A stretch of 64,000 bases of DNA from the NCBI GenBank assembly GCA_027625915.1, contig JANTQA010000042.1:3732001-3796000 (forward strand), written 5' to 3'. The notes beneath the pieces are model-generated. The model saw only the letters and a list, made by a program, of their open reading frames with translations, made no database searches and was not told the origin of the DNA. Every line of letters starts with the position of its first letter. The first letter of the stretch is position 1. Source of the stretch: Anaeramoeba flamelloides (lineage: Eukaryota > Metamonada > Anaeramoebidae). Shown piece after piece: positions 35,896-47,796 of this stretch. The translations under genes were made by a program, and so were the position numbers.

Positions 35896-36774
35896 GCTTT
35901 GTTGGGATTTTTCGAAAAGTTTTTGGATCAATAAATTATTTTAGCCAATCTCTTATATTGTTAAAAATTGGCAATATTTTAACTTTCCCTCAATTCACTA
36001 TATTTTAAAGGTCTTAATCTATTTACTGATTTGTATTTCAATGCTCATAGAGCATAAAATTCAGATAGTCCTAAATTGACTTGGAACAAATTAATTTTTC
36101 TAAGTCGTAAATCTTTGAGCTCGAAGATCTTTTGTGATTTTTGAGATTAAAAAAATTCACAAAATAATTGGTGGAACTCTTCTAAAATAACTTTAAAAAA
36201 CATTTAGAAAGTAGAATTTATTGGTAAAATGCTTCCTATTTAATTTAAATTCAATTCAAAAAAAGAAGATCAGAAATTTTCCAAACTTTGCCTAATAATT
36301 ACTAAATAATTTCCCAAAATCTTTCCACAGTGACTGCAATACTACCTGAAACTTTGAGAGTTCCAATCTCTTATTTATCAGTAGTTATGAGGAATTATAT
36401 AGTTAAATTTTTCCAAATAAAATGTTTGAGATAAAAAAAAAATATATAGCTATTTTATTCATCTAATACTTGACTGAGTTTAAAAAATAATGACTAACCC
36501 TTTTGATCAATAACAACCAACAATTTGGAAAAATATGGTTTTTAGTATTTTAATTTGACTTCCTTTAACTCAAAAACCCTCTTGATTTCCAAATTAGAAA
36601 TTCGTTTCAAAGTCAAGATTTTGTTAATCACTTTTTTTTTAGGGTACAAAAATGATCTTTCTGATTTTTCAAGTTCATTTTTTTCTGGTTTGGTTGTTTT
36701 CTGAAGATTTTTTTTTTTTTTCAGAAAAATCCAAAATTTTCAATTTCGTTTTTTCAAATACCTTATAAAATACG
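35896..36774. other. Spacer upstream of the ankyrin gene
   Basis: Nothing recognisable; it should hold the ankyrin gene promoter. The start context is ATTTTTTCAAATACCTTATA up to the ATG. Confidence 0.4.
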
Positions 36775-37902
36775 ATGGACTTTTGGAACAAAAAAAAAAA
36801 CAGACTGACACTCACCAAAGCACCAAAAAATGTGGTGATTGATTTTATCAAAAACAATTGTGATGAGAACCCAGGCTTGCCTATAGTGGAATTATTACTC
36901 CGAAAGAAATACGAACAATTTTGGATCAAATTTGGGATGGACCATAAGGGCTCTTTGAGTAAAAAAAGTACGAAGGGTCACAGTTGCCTGGAGGTTTTAC
37001 TGAAACGCTCCAAAATTGAAGAAAGTTATGAAGACATTGAGTACATGCTCAAAGCAGGTCTTGATCCAAACCAAATGAATAGCCAAAAAGTAAGTTGTTT
37101 CTTTTACCTGTGCCAACAACCAAATCTTCCCATCAAATTTTTCGAATTGTTTTTTCGATATGAGGCTGATCCAAATAAGAGGTGTGAAGGATCAAGACGA
37201 GAAATGACACCCTTTTCTTTATTACTTCTCAAGGAACAAGATGAGGATATTGCATTATGGAAATTATTTCTTGAAAACGGATCAAATCCTTTGTTAAGAC
37301 TTCGTAATAAAGAAGGAAATCTTCTTTCTTTGATGCTTTCAAAAACGACATTACCTAAAATATCAACACTTAAACTTTTGACTGAACACGGTTACCCTCT
37401 CACGAGACAACCCGGTGACGGCCCTCTTTTATCATTGTTGTGTAATAAGAATCTTAATCAAGATTTTTTAGAATATATGCTTCAAATTGGTGCTGAAATG
37501 AATCCTAAATTTAAAAGTGTCAATATTTTTAATTATGATTTTTACCAACAACAGTTTATCCTAGAAACACCACTCTGCCAATCTATCATTCATAACCATT
37601 TACCAAACATAAAACTTTTTTTAAAAAATGGGGCCGATCCAAACCTTAAATCCGCGGGCGGAAACGCGCCTTTACACAATGCACTTATCTATGGTTCACT
37701 AAACTTGGATTTATTAAAGTTGCTTGTTGAGTATGGTGCTGATTTGAATCTAAAAAATAAATATGGACTCACGTTGCTTACCTTGCTTATTGTACAGCAT
37801 TATTATAATTTCTTCCCAGAAGAGAAAAAGAAACATGGTCAAAAACGTATAAATCTAATTCGTTCTGGATGGATTGGAAATTATGATCAGTTATTAAAAT
37901 AA
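36775..37902 (+). CDS. Ankyrin-repeat protein
   Basis: 375 aa, single exon, ATG at 36775, stop TAA. At least six diverged ankyrin units are visible as a helix followed by G-x-(D/N)-(P/L)-N: YMLKAGLDPNQ (about residue 90), LFFRYEADPNKR (about 125), LFLENGSNPLLR (about 165), LLTEHGYPL (about 200), YMLQIGAEMNPKF (about 228), LFLKNGADPNLKSAGGNAPLHNA (split here only for mention, about 280) and LLVEYGADLNLKNKYGLTLL (about 315). The pair near 280-338 is closest to consensus. No signal peptide, membrane span or other domain is seen; the basic N-terminus may be a folded cap. The role is unknown beyond probable protein binding. No intron is needed. Confidence 0.88.
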   Translation: MDFWNKKKNRLTLTKAPKNVVIDFIKNNCDENPGLPIVELLLRKKYEQFWIKFGMDHKGSLSKKSTKGHSCLEVLLKRSKIEESYEDIEYMLKAGLDPNQMNSQKVSCFFYLCQQPNLPIKFFELFFRYEADPNKRCEGSRREMTPFSLLLLKEQDEDIALWKLFLENGSNPLLRLRNKEGNLLSLMLSKTTLPKISTLKLLTEHGYPLTRQPGDGPLLSLLCNKNLNQDFLEYMLQIGAEMNPKFKSVNIFNYDFYQQQFILETPLCQSIIHNHLPNIKLFLKNGADPNLKSAGGNAPLHNALIYGSLNLDLLKLLVEYGADLNLKNKYGLTLLTLLIVQHYYNFFPEEKKKHGQKRINLIRSGWIGNYDQLLK

Positions 37903-38155
37903 TACCACATTCTTCTATTGATTTCAAATTTTAAAAACAAAATGATTTGATCTCTAAATTTTCAATAAGGAAGCAATTCTTTATTGAAAAAATTTATAGT
38001 CATTTTTCAATAATTAAGGAGGAACTTTTTGTGTTTTAATTTGTTGAGAAAATAAGTTTTCTCATAACTTATTTGAAGCTCAAACAAAAAAAAAATACAA
38101 GTTCTCCATAATTAATTGTTTGGGAAATAACTAAACCCTGAATTATGTGTATTAC

Positions 38156-38531
38156 AGCGAGTTCCACTTTTAAAACACAAACTGTGAACAAAATATAAAA
38201 AACATAAAAAATGACAAATTAAAAGACATTTTTTGCATATTTTATTTAAGGGACTAATCTCTATTAAATTTAGGTATACAAATTTAATAGAGATTATGAA
38301 ATTTTTTTTACAATTACTTCTATTTGAAATCGCCTATTTATTTTCAATATCGTACATATTTCGAGATAAGGAATCTTTATTTAGATTTTGGTCAAAAAAA
38401 AAAAAAATAATTGAGAATAGTCCCTTAACACAAATTATTTTCCAATGATTTGAATTTTGTGCCTTAATTTTGTATTTTTTTGGATCTTAATTTCTGTTCA
38501 AAGTTTTTGCTGTAAAAGCGGAATTGATTTT
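38156..38531. repeat. Foldback element (GTTCCACTTTTAAA ends) interrupted by another element
   Basis: The ends GAGTTCCACTTTTAAAACAC and the inverse of TGCTGTAAAAGCGGAATTGA match those of the element at 438-632. Its interior fragment TTTGAATTTTGTGCCTTAAT also matches that copy. The centre, 38250-38428, has its own inverted ends AAGGGACTAATCTCTATT and GAGAATAGTCCCTTA, related to 32390-32568. Next to the left end is a tight hairpin, TCTCTATTAAATTT with AAATTTAATAGAGA. This is best read as one short transposon inserted in another. Confidence 0.65.
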
Positions 38532-38826
38532 AAATAAAAATCTATATTCACTATTATTTTCCCTTTGGAATTGATTTTTTATTTACTTTTATTTTATTAC
38601 CTTATTAATTGAGTTTTAATCATCATATTTCCTTCGTACATCTATTTTTAAAAAGTGAAGACAATGTGTTATAAAATAGTTTTGTTATTAAACTTTTTAA
38701 AAATTAAAAATTTTAATAATGTGTGAAATATTTTTTTAGTGACCATTATTAAGATGAATGATCAAATAATAAGATATAATTAAACAATGTCACATTTGAA
38801 AAACTTTTAAATTATATATTCGCTTT

Positions 38827-40670
38827 AAAAAAGAAAGGACTTTTTTTTTTTTTTTTATTGTAATTTAAGGGAGGAGTTTAGAATTCCTCTTGTTTGCCCG
38901 AATTCCTAAACTTGAATTTAGAAATCGTATAATAGATTCAAACATACTCTTATTATCTACTAAAGCTAATAAAGATATTGAATCTTGTTTATTAATAATA
39001 TTATAAATATTATTATTATTTAAAATAAGTGAAAAATTATTTTTTCTAATTCAGAAATCAGATTTTCCGATTATTTTCATAGGCTGGGCAGTTCAGAGAA
39101 AATGATCCAAATCTTCAATGATATCCAAATCTTTATTTATTTTACACAATTGACAAAATTGTGATTTATTTTGTTCATAAAATAAGAATATCTATTAAGA
39201 TAATTTGTATAATTTCTTAACTTTAGAATAGAAGTTGAACCCTTCCATTTTAAATATTTTTTGCTGTTTGTTAATATTACCCTGTATCAAAATTATTTTC
39301 AAATAATTTTGTACTTTCCAACTTGGACTATTTTTTAATTGATTAATTCTGTAAACTTCGAGTTCAGATTCTAATTCTTTTAAATTTCGAGCTTTCCAAT
39401 TAATGTTTTCTTTTTCTTTTTCTCTTCATGCAGTGGAATTATTAATTTATCAAATCCCAAAATTTTTAATTTTTGAATTAATTTGAATTTTCTTTTTGTA
39501 AATTGTGATTCTTGCCAAATCAATTTTTGCTTCAGTTTTATAGATAAGTCTTGGGGAATGTGGGTTTATTAAAAGCGATTCTGTGATTTTCTTATTAATC
39601 CAAATATCAATTTTTTTTGAAATCGGATTCTGTAAAGTCAAATATCTCCAACCCATATAATAGTTGACTATGTAAAACGGCTTTAAAGAATTGAATTTTT
39701 AACCCATTAGAAAAATTCCTTTCTTTAAAAATATGTAGGATTTTTTCAAAATTATTATTGACCTTATCAAAGTTAAATTTTAGATGAGTTTTTTTATCTA
39801 ACCAAATACCAAGATATAAAATTTCTTTTGGTATTAGGGTTATTTTTGTTTTATTATCATTTGGATTCATTCCAAAATCTTTTATTATTTTATATATTTT
39901 TTGTAATTGATAATTTATTTCAATCATTGATCCTTTCATTATTAATATCAAATCATCAGCAAACATCTGTACGTGTATTGCTAGTGAATTGATTTTTTCT
40001 AAAAGAAAATGAGAAATAAAACCAAATAATAGAGGAGATAATGGATCTCCTTGGTAAACACCTATTCCTTCCTTTGAGTAATAAGCAAGTAGAAACATTT
40101 TTAAAATTTCATTTTTGATAAATTTTTTAATTGAGTGATAAATCAATGAATGATGAATAGAGTCAAAAACATTTTTGAATATCAATTGTAACTATATATA
40201 CATTTTCATTTTTTCTTTGTTTTTTCTATAATTTTTTTATATTTATATAATAAATTCAAAACAGCAATCCGTGTATCTAATTTTTTCTTAAATCCAAATT
40301 GTTTTTTTTGATACTATGTCCCAAGAATCTTGTATCCCAGCATATAATAATTTAAGAAAAAATCTTGGGAGTGTTTTTGTTTATGGAAATGGGTCTATAA
40401 TTAAGTGGGACCCCCTCATCTCCTGATTTATGAATGAATAATATATTTCTTTTTTTGATAAAATTAATATTTTTTTTGAGAAATATCTTGTATCCAATTT
40501 AGAAATATTTTTTGAATTGTAATTAGAAAATTTTCATAATTTAAATAAAATTCGTTACTTTGATTTTTACTTGATTTATAATGTTTAATTTTGTCAAAAT
40601 CTTGAACTGATTTATTTTTCTGATATTTAATTAATTCTTCGATTTTGGCAACAAAAAAGAAAGGACTTTT
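38827..40670 (-). mobile_element. 5'-truncated LINE (non-LTR retrotransposon) with 18-bp target duplication
   Basis: The sequence AAAAAAGAAAGGACTTTT flanks the insertion at 38827-38844 and 40653-40670. On the minus strand the element runs from 40652 to 38845 and ends in poly(A) (T run at 38841-38856 on the plus strand). It encodes a decayed reverse transcriptase and, further 3', a cysteine-rich end. The 5' end is truncated, as is usual for LINEs. The 3' tail just before the poly(A) contains the TGTTTGCCCGAAT stem-loop block shared with the SINE at 60025-60397. Related remnants lie at 1-333 and 56355-56656. Confidence 0.9.
39060..40420 (-). pseudogene. LINE reverse transcriptase, interrupted
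   Basis: From 5' to 3' on the minus strand: FIHKSGDEGVPLNYRPIS (near 40430-40385, first RT block), then FDSIHHSLIYHSIKKF, GVYQGDPLSPLLF, the catalytic FADDLILI, YLGIWLDKKTHLKF and LLYGLEIFDF in the open frame 40185-39607. A second frame (39656-39450) continues with the thumb/connection region (INPHSPRLIYKTEAKID). Near 39170 a CQLCKINKDLD...H segment looks like the C-terminal zinc-knuckle of LINEs. Stops and frame changes separate these parts, so the protein is not made intact. No endonuclease domain is present in this truncated copy. Confidence 0.88.
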
Positions 40671-40741
40671 GAAAAACTTTTTAGATGTTTTCTAAATTTA
40701 ATTGCAATAAAAGACCCAGCCAAAAATGAAAAATTTTTTTT

Positions 40742-42842
40742 GTTTTTTTTATTATTATTGAAGAAGTGGATTACACTTTGGTTGACATTATACTTGTATT
40801 TCCTTTCTGAAATATAAGTGTAAAATCAAAGATACAATAATTGCAAATTAATGAGAATAATTTCAAACTGTCTTGGTTTTAAATTAGATCCTTGTGATTT
40901 ATTTCTTTTATTTTTTTTATGAACTATTAATCTACATTTTTCATAAAAGGAGTATGTTAATAAAAAATGGTTACTATTTTCTATAATTATCTTTTATTCA
41001 TATTTTAAACTTAAATGATAAAATTCATTTGAATTTTTTATTGATTACATAGTAGCCACTCTTTAATCGGTTTTTAACCAACCTGAATTGTTGAATTGCT
41101 AAACTTGACGGAGAACTTTTAATATTTTAAGTATTTTAAATAAATATTTTTGTTCTTTCATTATTGCAAAACATTGTTGTAGAGAGTCTTAGAGTGACAT
41201 AGAGTGACGTCCAGTTCGTATGTTTTTTCATTTAAGTGAATAGAGAAAAATAAACGATTTTGATCTAATTCGTTTAAATTTTAGAAAAGTTACCAGCTTT
41301 TTTCAAATTCTAATTTTTATTTCGAATTTTTATTTATTTTAGTATATTCTTTTAAATTCATGAAAACCAGTGGTCAGTTTTCTTGGGGTTTTGTGTTTTT
41401 AAAAATTAAAAAAAACCACCGTTAGGTTTTTATGAGTTTTCTATTTATTTGGGAAAATCAATTGATTTTCGTTAGGGTTTTTTGAGTTTTCTATATATTT
41501 ATGAAGTGTTCTAGGTTTTTTTGAGTCACAAACTCCAACAAAATTTAAGGCACTAAAAAAATTACAAATTAAGGTACAAAATTTAAATTCTAGTGAAATA
41601 AATTGTGTTGAAAAAAAATTCAAAATTTTATTTGAAAAGTGTTCGAGTTTTTTTTGAGGTTTTTTAAAATATTTGTAAAGTGTTCTAGGTTTTTTTTTTA
41701 CTTTTTGAAATAAACAGAAAATTTTAATAAATTTTCGGTTTATTTATTTATTTATTTATTATGAGAAAGGAGTAATCAAAGAAAATTTACTAAATAAATT
41801 AACAGAAAAAGAAAAATAATTAAAACATTAAAGTAAAAAAATATTATATCATTTACATAACCAAATTGAAAGTAAATTTTCGGTTTATTTCAAAAACTCA
41901 AAAAAACCTCACGAAAATCATTAGAAAACGCAAAAAAAACCTAGAAAACTTCAAAAAAAGCCTAGAAAACTTCATAAATAAAATAGAAAACATCAAAAAA
42001 ACCTAAAGAACACTTCACAAATACATAGAAACCCCCCCAAAAAAAAAAAAAAAAAAAAATCTATCGTTTTTCCAAATAAACAGAAAACTCAAAAAAAGCT
42101 AATGGCATTTTCTCAGAATTCAAAAGAATTGAGTAAAATCGAATATTTTCTAAAATTTTATTAAATTCTGAAAAACTAATTATTTGAATGCACACAAAAC
42201 CCCCCAAAAAAAAAAAAAAAAAAAAAAAATATTTTACAATAATTAAATATCAAAATTATTTGTTAATCAAAAATATAAAATTCACATTTCAAGTTCAACG
42301 ACTGAATCATTCTTAAATTCAGAAACTAAATTAAGTTTTAATTACTTCTGATAACTATGTCTATCTTAGTCCTTCTTTGAATTGGAAATCTCAAATTTAG
42401 TCATTTCAAAAATTTAACTTTAAATAATTAGATGAATTACTTCATCTAAACCTGAACAATAAATAATTTTTTTTTTTAATTCATGATATTTAGTAATTTC
42501 TTATTTAACTATCATGCTATATAAAATAAAAATTCAAATAAAAATTCTCTCTCAAGTTTAAAATTAAAGATCGGAAATAATAGAAAATATTGATCACAAT
42601 TTACGTATTAACTTCCTATTAAAATAATAGATTAATTGTTCAAAATAAATCAAAAGAAATAAATCACAATAAATTGATTTTAAACCAAGACAGTTTAAAA
42701 TTATTTTCATTAATTTAAAAACTGTGAAATCTTTTATTTCACTACTTTAAATTTCTGAAAGGAAGTTTATAATGTTTAATGTCATCTAGGATATTATTTA
42801 CACTTCTTCAAAAATAATAATAAAAAAAAAACTTAGATTAGT
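40742..42842. repeat. Large foldback element, about 2.1 kb, arms about 250 bp
   Basis: The left arm (40742-40990) and right arm (42590-42842) are inverted relatives. Shared words are TTATTATTATTGAAGAAGTG, CTGAAAT, AATTTCAAACTGTCTTGGTT, TTGTGATTTATTTCTTTT and AATCTAC. The right arm reads as the complement with about three quarters identity. The interior contains a second palindromic unit (41390-42110). No open frame of interest. It starts about 70 bp after the LINE target duplication. Confidence 0.65.
41390..42235. repeat. Palindromic unit of GTTTTCTATTTATTT / AAATAAATAGAAAAC words with two C-run/poly(A) tracts
   Basis: The left half has repeated GTTAGGTTTTTATGAGTTTT, CTATTTATTTGGGAAAATCA and GAAGTGTTCTAGG words. 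The right half has their complements (CCTAGAAAACTTC, AACACTTCACAAATACATAG). The same unit appears at 56820-57115. Two tracts of C6-C8 followed by about 20 A occur at about 42031 and 42198. It fills the centre of the large foldback element. Confidence 0.6.
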
Positions 42843-44335
42843 ATTTTTTTGATTTAATTAAAATCTATTTTTATAATTATTTATTCTGAAGATCAGATTA
42901 GTACCAACTGTGAAACTGGAAGTTTGAAAAGATCTTGAAAGATTCCACAATTATATGAAGTTCTTGTAGTGTGTTTTTGAGTTTTATTCCACCAAGCTGA
43001 TTCATTGCTAATGACAAATTATTTTGAGATTATAATTCAAGAAAAAAATTCCCACAGCCTCTGAACCATCTCTAAACTCTAGATTATGGGATCAGTGTCA
43101 TCAGAGATTTATATATAATAAAAATATGTTACAATTAAGTGTAAATGATATTAAGGCTGCATTGTTCAAATGGATTATAAAAATCTATGATAAATATTTT
43201 GTACAATAAATCATTACATTTATTACTAATGATAACAACTAAAAATTATCATAATTTTTTTTTTTCATCATCTTTTCCCCATTACTAAATATAAACTCCA
43301 AATAATAGTATTCTGGTATCTAATAATTCATATTTAAACTTCAAAAATTAACTATTTTTAAAAATTTTTGAATATCAAAGATTAAATCAATAATTATCAA
43401 AGTATAAAAACACAAAGATTGATTTGTTTTGTTTCCTTATTTCGATAAGGCTAATTGTAATATAAATACATTTCCAAGAATTGGAAAATAATTTGTCAGT
43501 AAAAATTATCTTTAAGTTAATTTATTTTTAAAAAAATTGTATTTTTGAGCAACTAATCTACATTTTGAGACAAATTAAAGAAACATATTTTGCAACTTTG
43601 TAGTCTGAAAATCGATGGCTCAATCTAAAAATTTGACCTGAAATTCTTATTTTTTTCTGAAATTCTTTGAATTGCATTTTTTTACTAATTCAAGTATCAT
43701 TTTTAAATTTATGAGATCAACCATTATTACTACTTAATTAATCGATTTATAAGAGACACATGAGACAAGGTGCTCTAATATATATATATTTTTTTACATA
43801 AAATACCAATACACTTAAGTATTAGTTTTCTCCTTGGTAGAAGCTAATCCCTTAAGGTTTGAAATAATCAACAATTCATATTACAATTCTTGTTTTTTAA
43901 AAAATCTATTAATCATAAAAGCAATTAATTAAGTTCTATTTTATATTCTATTATTTTAGAATAATAATTCAGATGAAAAGGAATACTTTAACTCCTTAAT
44001 TTAACATTTTGTAAATCAAAAAAAGTTTTACTTTTTCACAGTATAATTTTTTTTTTTTTTTTTTTTTTTTTAGTTATTTACAGTAAAAAGGGAATCTATA
44101 AGTTACATCTTATATATGCTCGGATTATAAAAATATAATTTCAATTCAACAAAAATATATATTCTAATAATAAAATTATGCAAAATCAGCATTAGGGTGA
44201 TATTAATAAAATTAAAATTTTTGATTTATTTTTTTGAAAAATATTTTGAGAAGTTTCAAACAACAGGTAATAATATAACTTTTAATAATCTGTCACATAT
44301 TAAAATTTCAGGTTATGCTATAGTTGGTTCAAATC
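42843..44335. other. Gene-free A/T-rich region
   Basis: It contains an inverted copy of the dispersed repeat of 30530-30660 at about 43540-43690 (CTAATCTACATTTTGAGACA, TTTGCAACTTTG) and a T25 run at 44047-44071. Nothing else was recognised. Confidence 0.45.
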
Positions 44336-46105
44336 TTATAGGAAGGGTCTATTTTTTACCATTTGAAAATTTATAATTATGAGAACCTAACTAAATTTTT
44401 TTTTATATGTTCCATTCTATATTGAACATTTGGAAAGACAACTACCATTTGTTGATTTATTTGTGAAAAGAAAACAACTCAAAGTAAACCTAGAGAGGAT
44501 TATTTAATTTTTCTTATTTTTTTTTTTTTTGGTTTAAATTTTTGGTTTTATTAAATTAGATTTTGGATCTAGAATTGTCTTTAAGGGTGATGAATGTTTG
44601 AAATTACTTCCCAGAACAATAAACCAAAAAAAATATCAGTATGTGTGTGAGTAGGTTAATAAAGATTTTTTTTCTTTTTGAAAGATCAAACACGGAAGAT
44701 CACATTTCCAAATTAATTTGTTGAAACCAAGAATGAAAAAAAAAAAAAAAAATTGACAAAAGTTTATTTTATAAAGATATTTTCTACTTTATCTTATTAA
44801 TTTGAATGAATTCGAACAATTAATTGCCTTTAATTTATCAGCTTGGTTAGTAAAATCCATTTCACTCAAAGTGAATCCAGCCAAAAAAGAAAAATTGACT
44901 TTTTTTTAAGAATCAGTCAAAAAAAGATTGTTTAGAAATAAGAACAATAGTAAACTTCAAATTAGTATTGAGGTTCATAAAAGAAATTCAGAACAAACCT
45001 TAAATTTCAAAAAATACAACTTTTAAAAAACAAATTCAGGTCTTTTCATTGAAAGACCTAGTGCAAATTTTATCAATTTCTTTTGTAAAATTATTATTGT
45101 TACCCATAGCATTTTTGTTTTTTATATAAATGGATAAATTTTTAAAGGAATTACAAAACCTCAATTTTATTAATGTTAATAGGGTTTTTCAAAAATTTTT
45201 TAAATTTCAAATTTAATTTTTTAAAAAAATAAATCAAAAAATCAAAAAAATAAAAAGATTAACTAAAATGATCAAATTTTAAAATTGAAAATTTTTCTTG
45301 AGAAGAATAACGAATTAAACCCCTGGAATATGATCTATTTCTTCAATAAAGGAGGGACCCCTCTAACTAAAAAAGAGTTTTTTTATTATTATTCAACTAA
45401 CACATTTTCTTCGTAATTTGTTTTGAAAATTGGTTTTTAAAATATTGTGATTAAACAATATTAAAACAAAGAATACTGTTTCAAAGATTAAAAGTAAATG
45501 GGTTGGATTCTCGAAAAAAAAAAATAATTAAAAAAAAATTAAATCCAAAATAAAAAAATTTTTATAAAAATTCAATAGTTTATCAATAGTTATTTTTGGT
45601 TTTTCAATTTTAATGGCAAATAAATCATTAGAAAATCAAACGAATTTCTCTAACAAAAGTATTTTTCTTCCTGGAGAAGAATTTAAAAAATAACCTATTT
45701 TCTGAACCCAAATCAAAATTAGAGGAAACCAAATGAAAATTGTATTAAAAGTTTTTTGGAAAATTCTATAGAAATAATAAATAATTGATATCTCAAAATT
45801 TCTTTAAATAAAAGTTATTCTTTAAAAATCAAATTAAAAAACTGAGTCAAGAATAAGTAATTATATCAAATATAACAGATAAGATCAATTAATACATTAT
45901 TTTTTATTGATCAATTTTTTCAGTATTTTGATTTATGTTTTTTTATTCGTTTGAAAATATATTATACTTGGATTTACACCACTTATCTTTTCTATTAAAA
46001 TTTTTATTTGGTAGGTTAAAGAAATGGTTTTCTTGAAATACAGTTCCATAATTAACTGGTGTTACTCAAAATTGGTAAAATGTACATACTCCCTTAAGAT
46101 ATTTT
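44336..46105 (+). mobile_element. TTAA-flanked inverted-repeat element, copy 3 (longest)
   Basis: The left end is decayed (ATAGGAAGGGTCTATTTTTT). The right end AAAATGTACATACTCCCTTA with AG keeps the terminal repeat and TTAA. Interior blocks match the other copies: GATCAAACACGGAAGATCAC, GTTGAAACCAAGAATGAAAA and TAACAGATAAGATCAA. It is about 1.77 kb. The additional 300-500 bp against copies 2 and 4 lies around 44850-45440 and is A/T-rich with no open frame. Confidence 0.6.
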
Positions 46106-46471
46106 GTTAACTTTTCAATAACAATTTTCTGATTTATGATTGTATTGAGATTCTCAATCTACCTTTTTCAGGCTATTCCAAGAAAAGTTATAAATGAAAA
46201 ATCAAGAGATGTGTTTGGATAAAATGATACAGTCAACCAAATGAATGAGATTAAAAAATACGATTTCATTTTTGTCCACATTTATATATGGTTATTTCTC
46301 AGAACAAATTTAGAACAATAAACAACTACAATAAAAAGATCTTGACTTTTACATCACGTATAGATCTTAATAATCTTTAAATTAACTTTTATGAGTTGGT
46401 TGTGAAATCAAAACATTTTATCATTTTTTTTAGATTATTTAATTTTTCTCTTGGTAAAGAAACAAAGAAAC

Positions 46472-47653
46472 ATGTCGACGTCAACCTATTCTGAAATTGT
46501 CTATTTTTGGGGAAAAAAATGGTTTTTAAAATTTGAAATCCAACAAAACACAACAACAATTGAATTATATGGTTTAAATCAATTCCGACACTACCAAACA
46601 AAAATAAACAGCATAATAAAAAAAGAAAAGATTGAATTAATTCTGGCAAACCCAACCATTTTTTTTCAGCACTCGATAGATCCACCACAAATAGAATTAG
46701 ACTTAATCAATAGCAAGTATGTCTTCATTCAAAAAAAGATGAATGAAAAGAAAAAAGAAAAAAAGCGATCGCAAATCCTCGAAATCGAGAACAATAAACT
46801 TTGCAAAGAAATTCAGAAAGTTGATTTCAGAATACAAAGTTATGTAAACATACCCTACAAGGAAAATATTTTGGGGGACGATCAACTCAAATTGGAAAAC
46901 AAACAATTAAAGCAAAATATCGAAAGCTTAGAAACAAATTTAAAGCAAGGCTTATCAGAGCTCATCTTTTTTTCTGAGAAAAATATTGAGGAAAAACAAC
47001 AACAACAACAACAACAACAAAACAACAGCAACAATACCAACGACACCACAGATCAAACTAGTGATTACTCAAATAATTGTAGTGATGGTTTGATTGAGGA
47101 AAAAAACAAAACAAAAGAAAAAAAAATCTACAAATTTTTAGTAATTGCAAACGAGAAATGGAGCACAAATAGAAATTTTAATTACTTCGCTTTTACAGAA
47201 TCAAACTTATGTGCTACACGCACAAATAATTCAAAAAACGAAAACACTCACACAATTACTGGTAGCGAAACATATTTTGGTGTAAATAATTGTTTTAAAA
47301 TCTTTATTAAAATTAATCAATGTAAAAATACAGACTTCAAGAAATTCTCCAATATTGGATTTGTACCGAATGTCAAGCTAAAGAAAAAGCATGCCTTTCA
47401 AATTGGCTGGGTTATTAATACAAACGGAAGCATATGCCAACAAAACCAAGGCTGGGAACCGACTATTCCACAAATGCCAAAATTTAAAAGAGGCGATTTA
47501 CTTGCCTTAATTTTAAATTTACAACATGGAACAATTGGGTTTGAGTTGAATTCAATATTTTATGGGTGGCAGTTTTCGAACCTCAATAAAAAATTGGAAT
47601 ACAAAATTGCAATTGATTTGTTTAATATTGATGATTCTTTGAGTATTTTGTAA
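46472..47653 (+). CDS. Coiled-coil protein with C-terminal SPRY-like domain
   Basis: 393 aa, stop TAA. I chose the ATG at 46472 (AAACATGTCGACG); an upstream open stretch lacks an ATG. Residues 1-80 form an unassigned folded region (YFWGKKWFLKFEI...). Residues 88-165 are a charged coiled coil, then a Gln run (9 Q) and an Asn/Thr linker to about 210. From about 220 to the end is a SPRY/B30.2-like fold: YFGVNNCFKIFIKI, FSNIGFVPNV, FQIGWVINTNGSICQQNQGW, FKRGDLLALILNLQHGTIGF and ELNSIFYGWQF follow the order of SPRY strands, including the typical 'G-D-x-(hydrophobic)...G-T-I-x-F-x-x-N' core. SPRY domains bind protein partners, so an adaptor role is inferred. A splice acceptor-like TTTTTTTAG at about 46431 leaves a 5' untranslated intron possible. 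Confidence 0.82.
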   Translation: MSTSTYSEIVYFWGKKWFLKFEIQQNTTTIELYGLNQFRHYQTKINSIIKKEKIELILANPTIFFQHSIDPPQIELDLINSKYVFIQKKMNEKKKEKKRSQILEIENNKLCKEIQKVDFRIQSYVNIPYKENILGDDQLKLENKQLKQNIESLETNLKQGLSELIFFSEKNIEEKQQQQQQQQNNSNNTNDTTDQTSDYSNNCSDGLIEEKNKTKEKKIYKFLVIANEKWSTNRNFNYFAFTESNLCATRTNNSKNENTHTITGSETYFGVNNCFKIFIKINQCKNTDFKKFSNIGFVPNVKLKKKHAFQIGWVINTNGSICQQNQGWEPTIPQMPKFKRGDLLALILNLQHGTIGFELNSIFYGWQFSNLNKKLEYKIAIDLFNIDDSLSIL

Positions 47654-47734
47654 TGCTGAAAACTAGAATTAATATTCTTCTCATTTTTCATATATTTTTA
47701 ATTCTATAAATTGGATTTTATTGATATAAATTAA

Positions 47735-47762
47735 ACCCATAAAAACCTATCTTTATCTGATG

Positions 47763-47795
<33 letters not shown>
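47735..47795. other. Short inverted repeat followed by a T31 run
   Basis: AAACCCAT and ATGGGTTT pair across about 19 bases and run straight into 31 T. It sits 80 bp past the SPRY gene stop. It could be part of the 3' end signal, a Pol III-like stop, or merely an expanded homopolymer. Confidence 0.35.

Positions 47796-47796
<1 letters not shown>

Noticed and set aside
47735-47795. Bacterial-type intrinsic terminator after the SPRY gene
   Set aside because: The genome is eukaryotic; the weak stem and T31 are more easily a homopolymer expansion.
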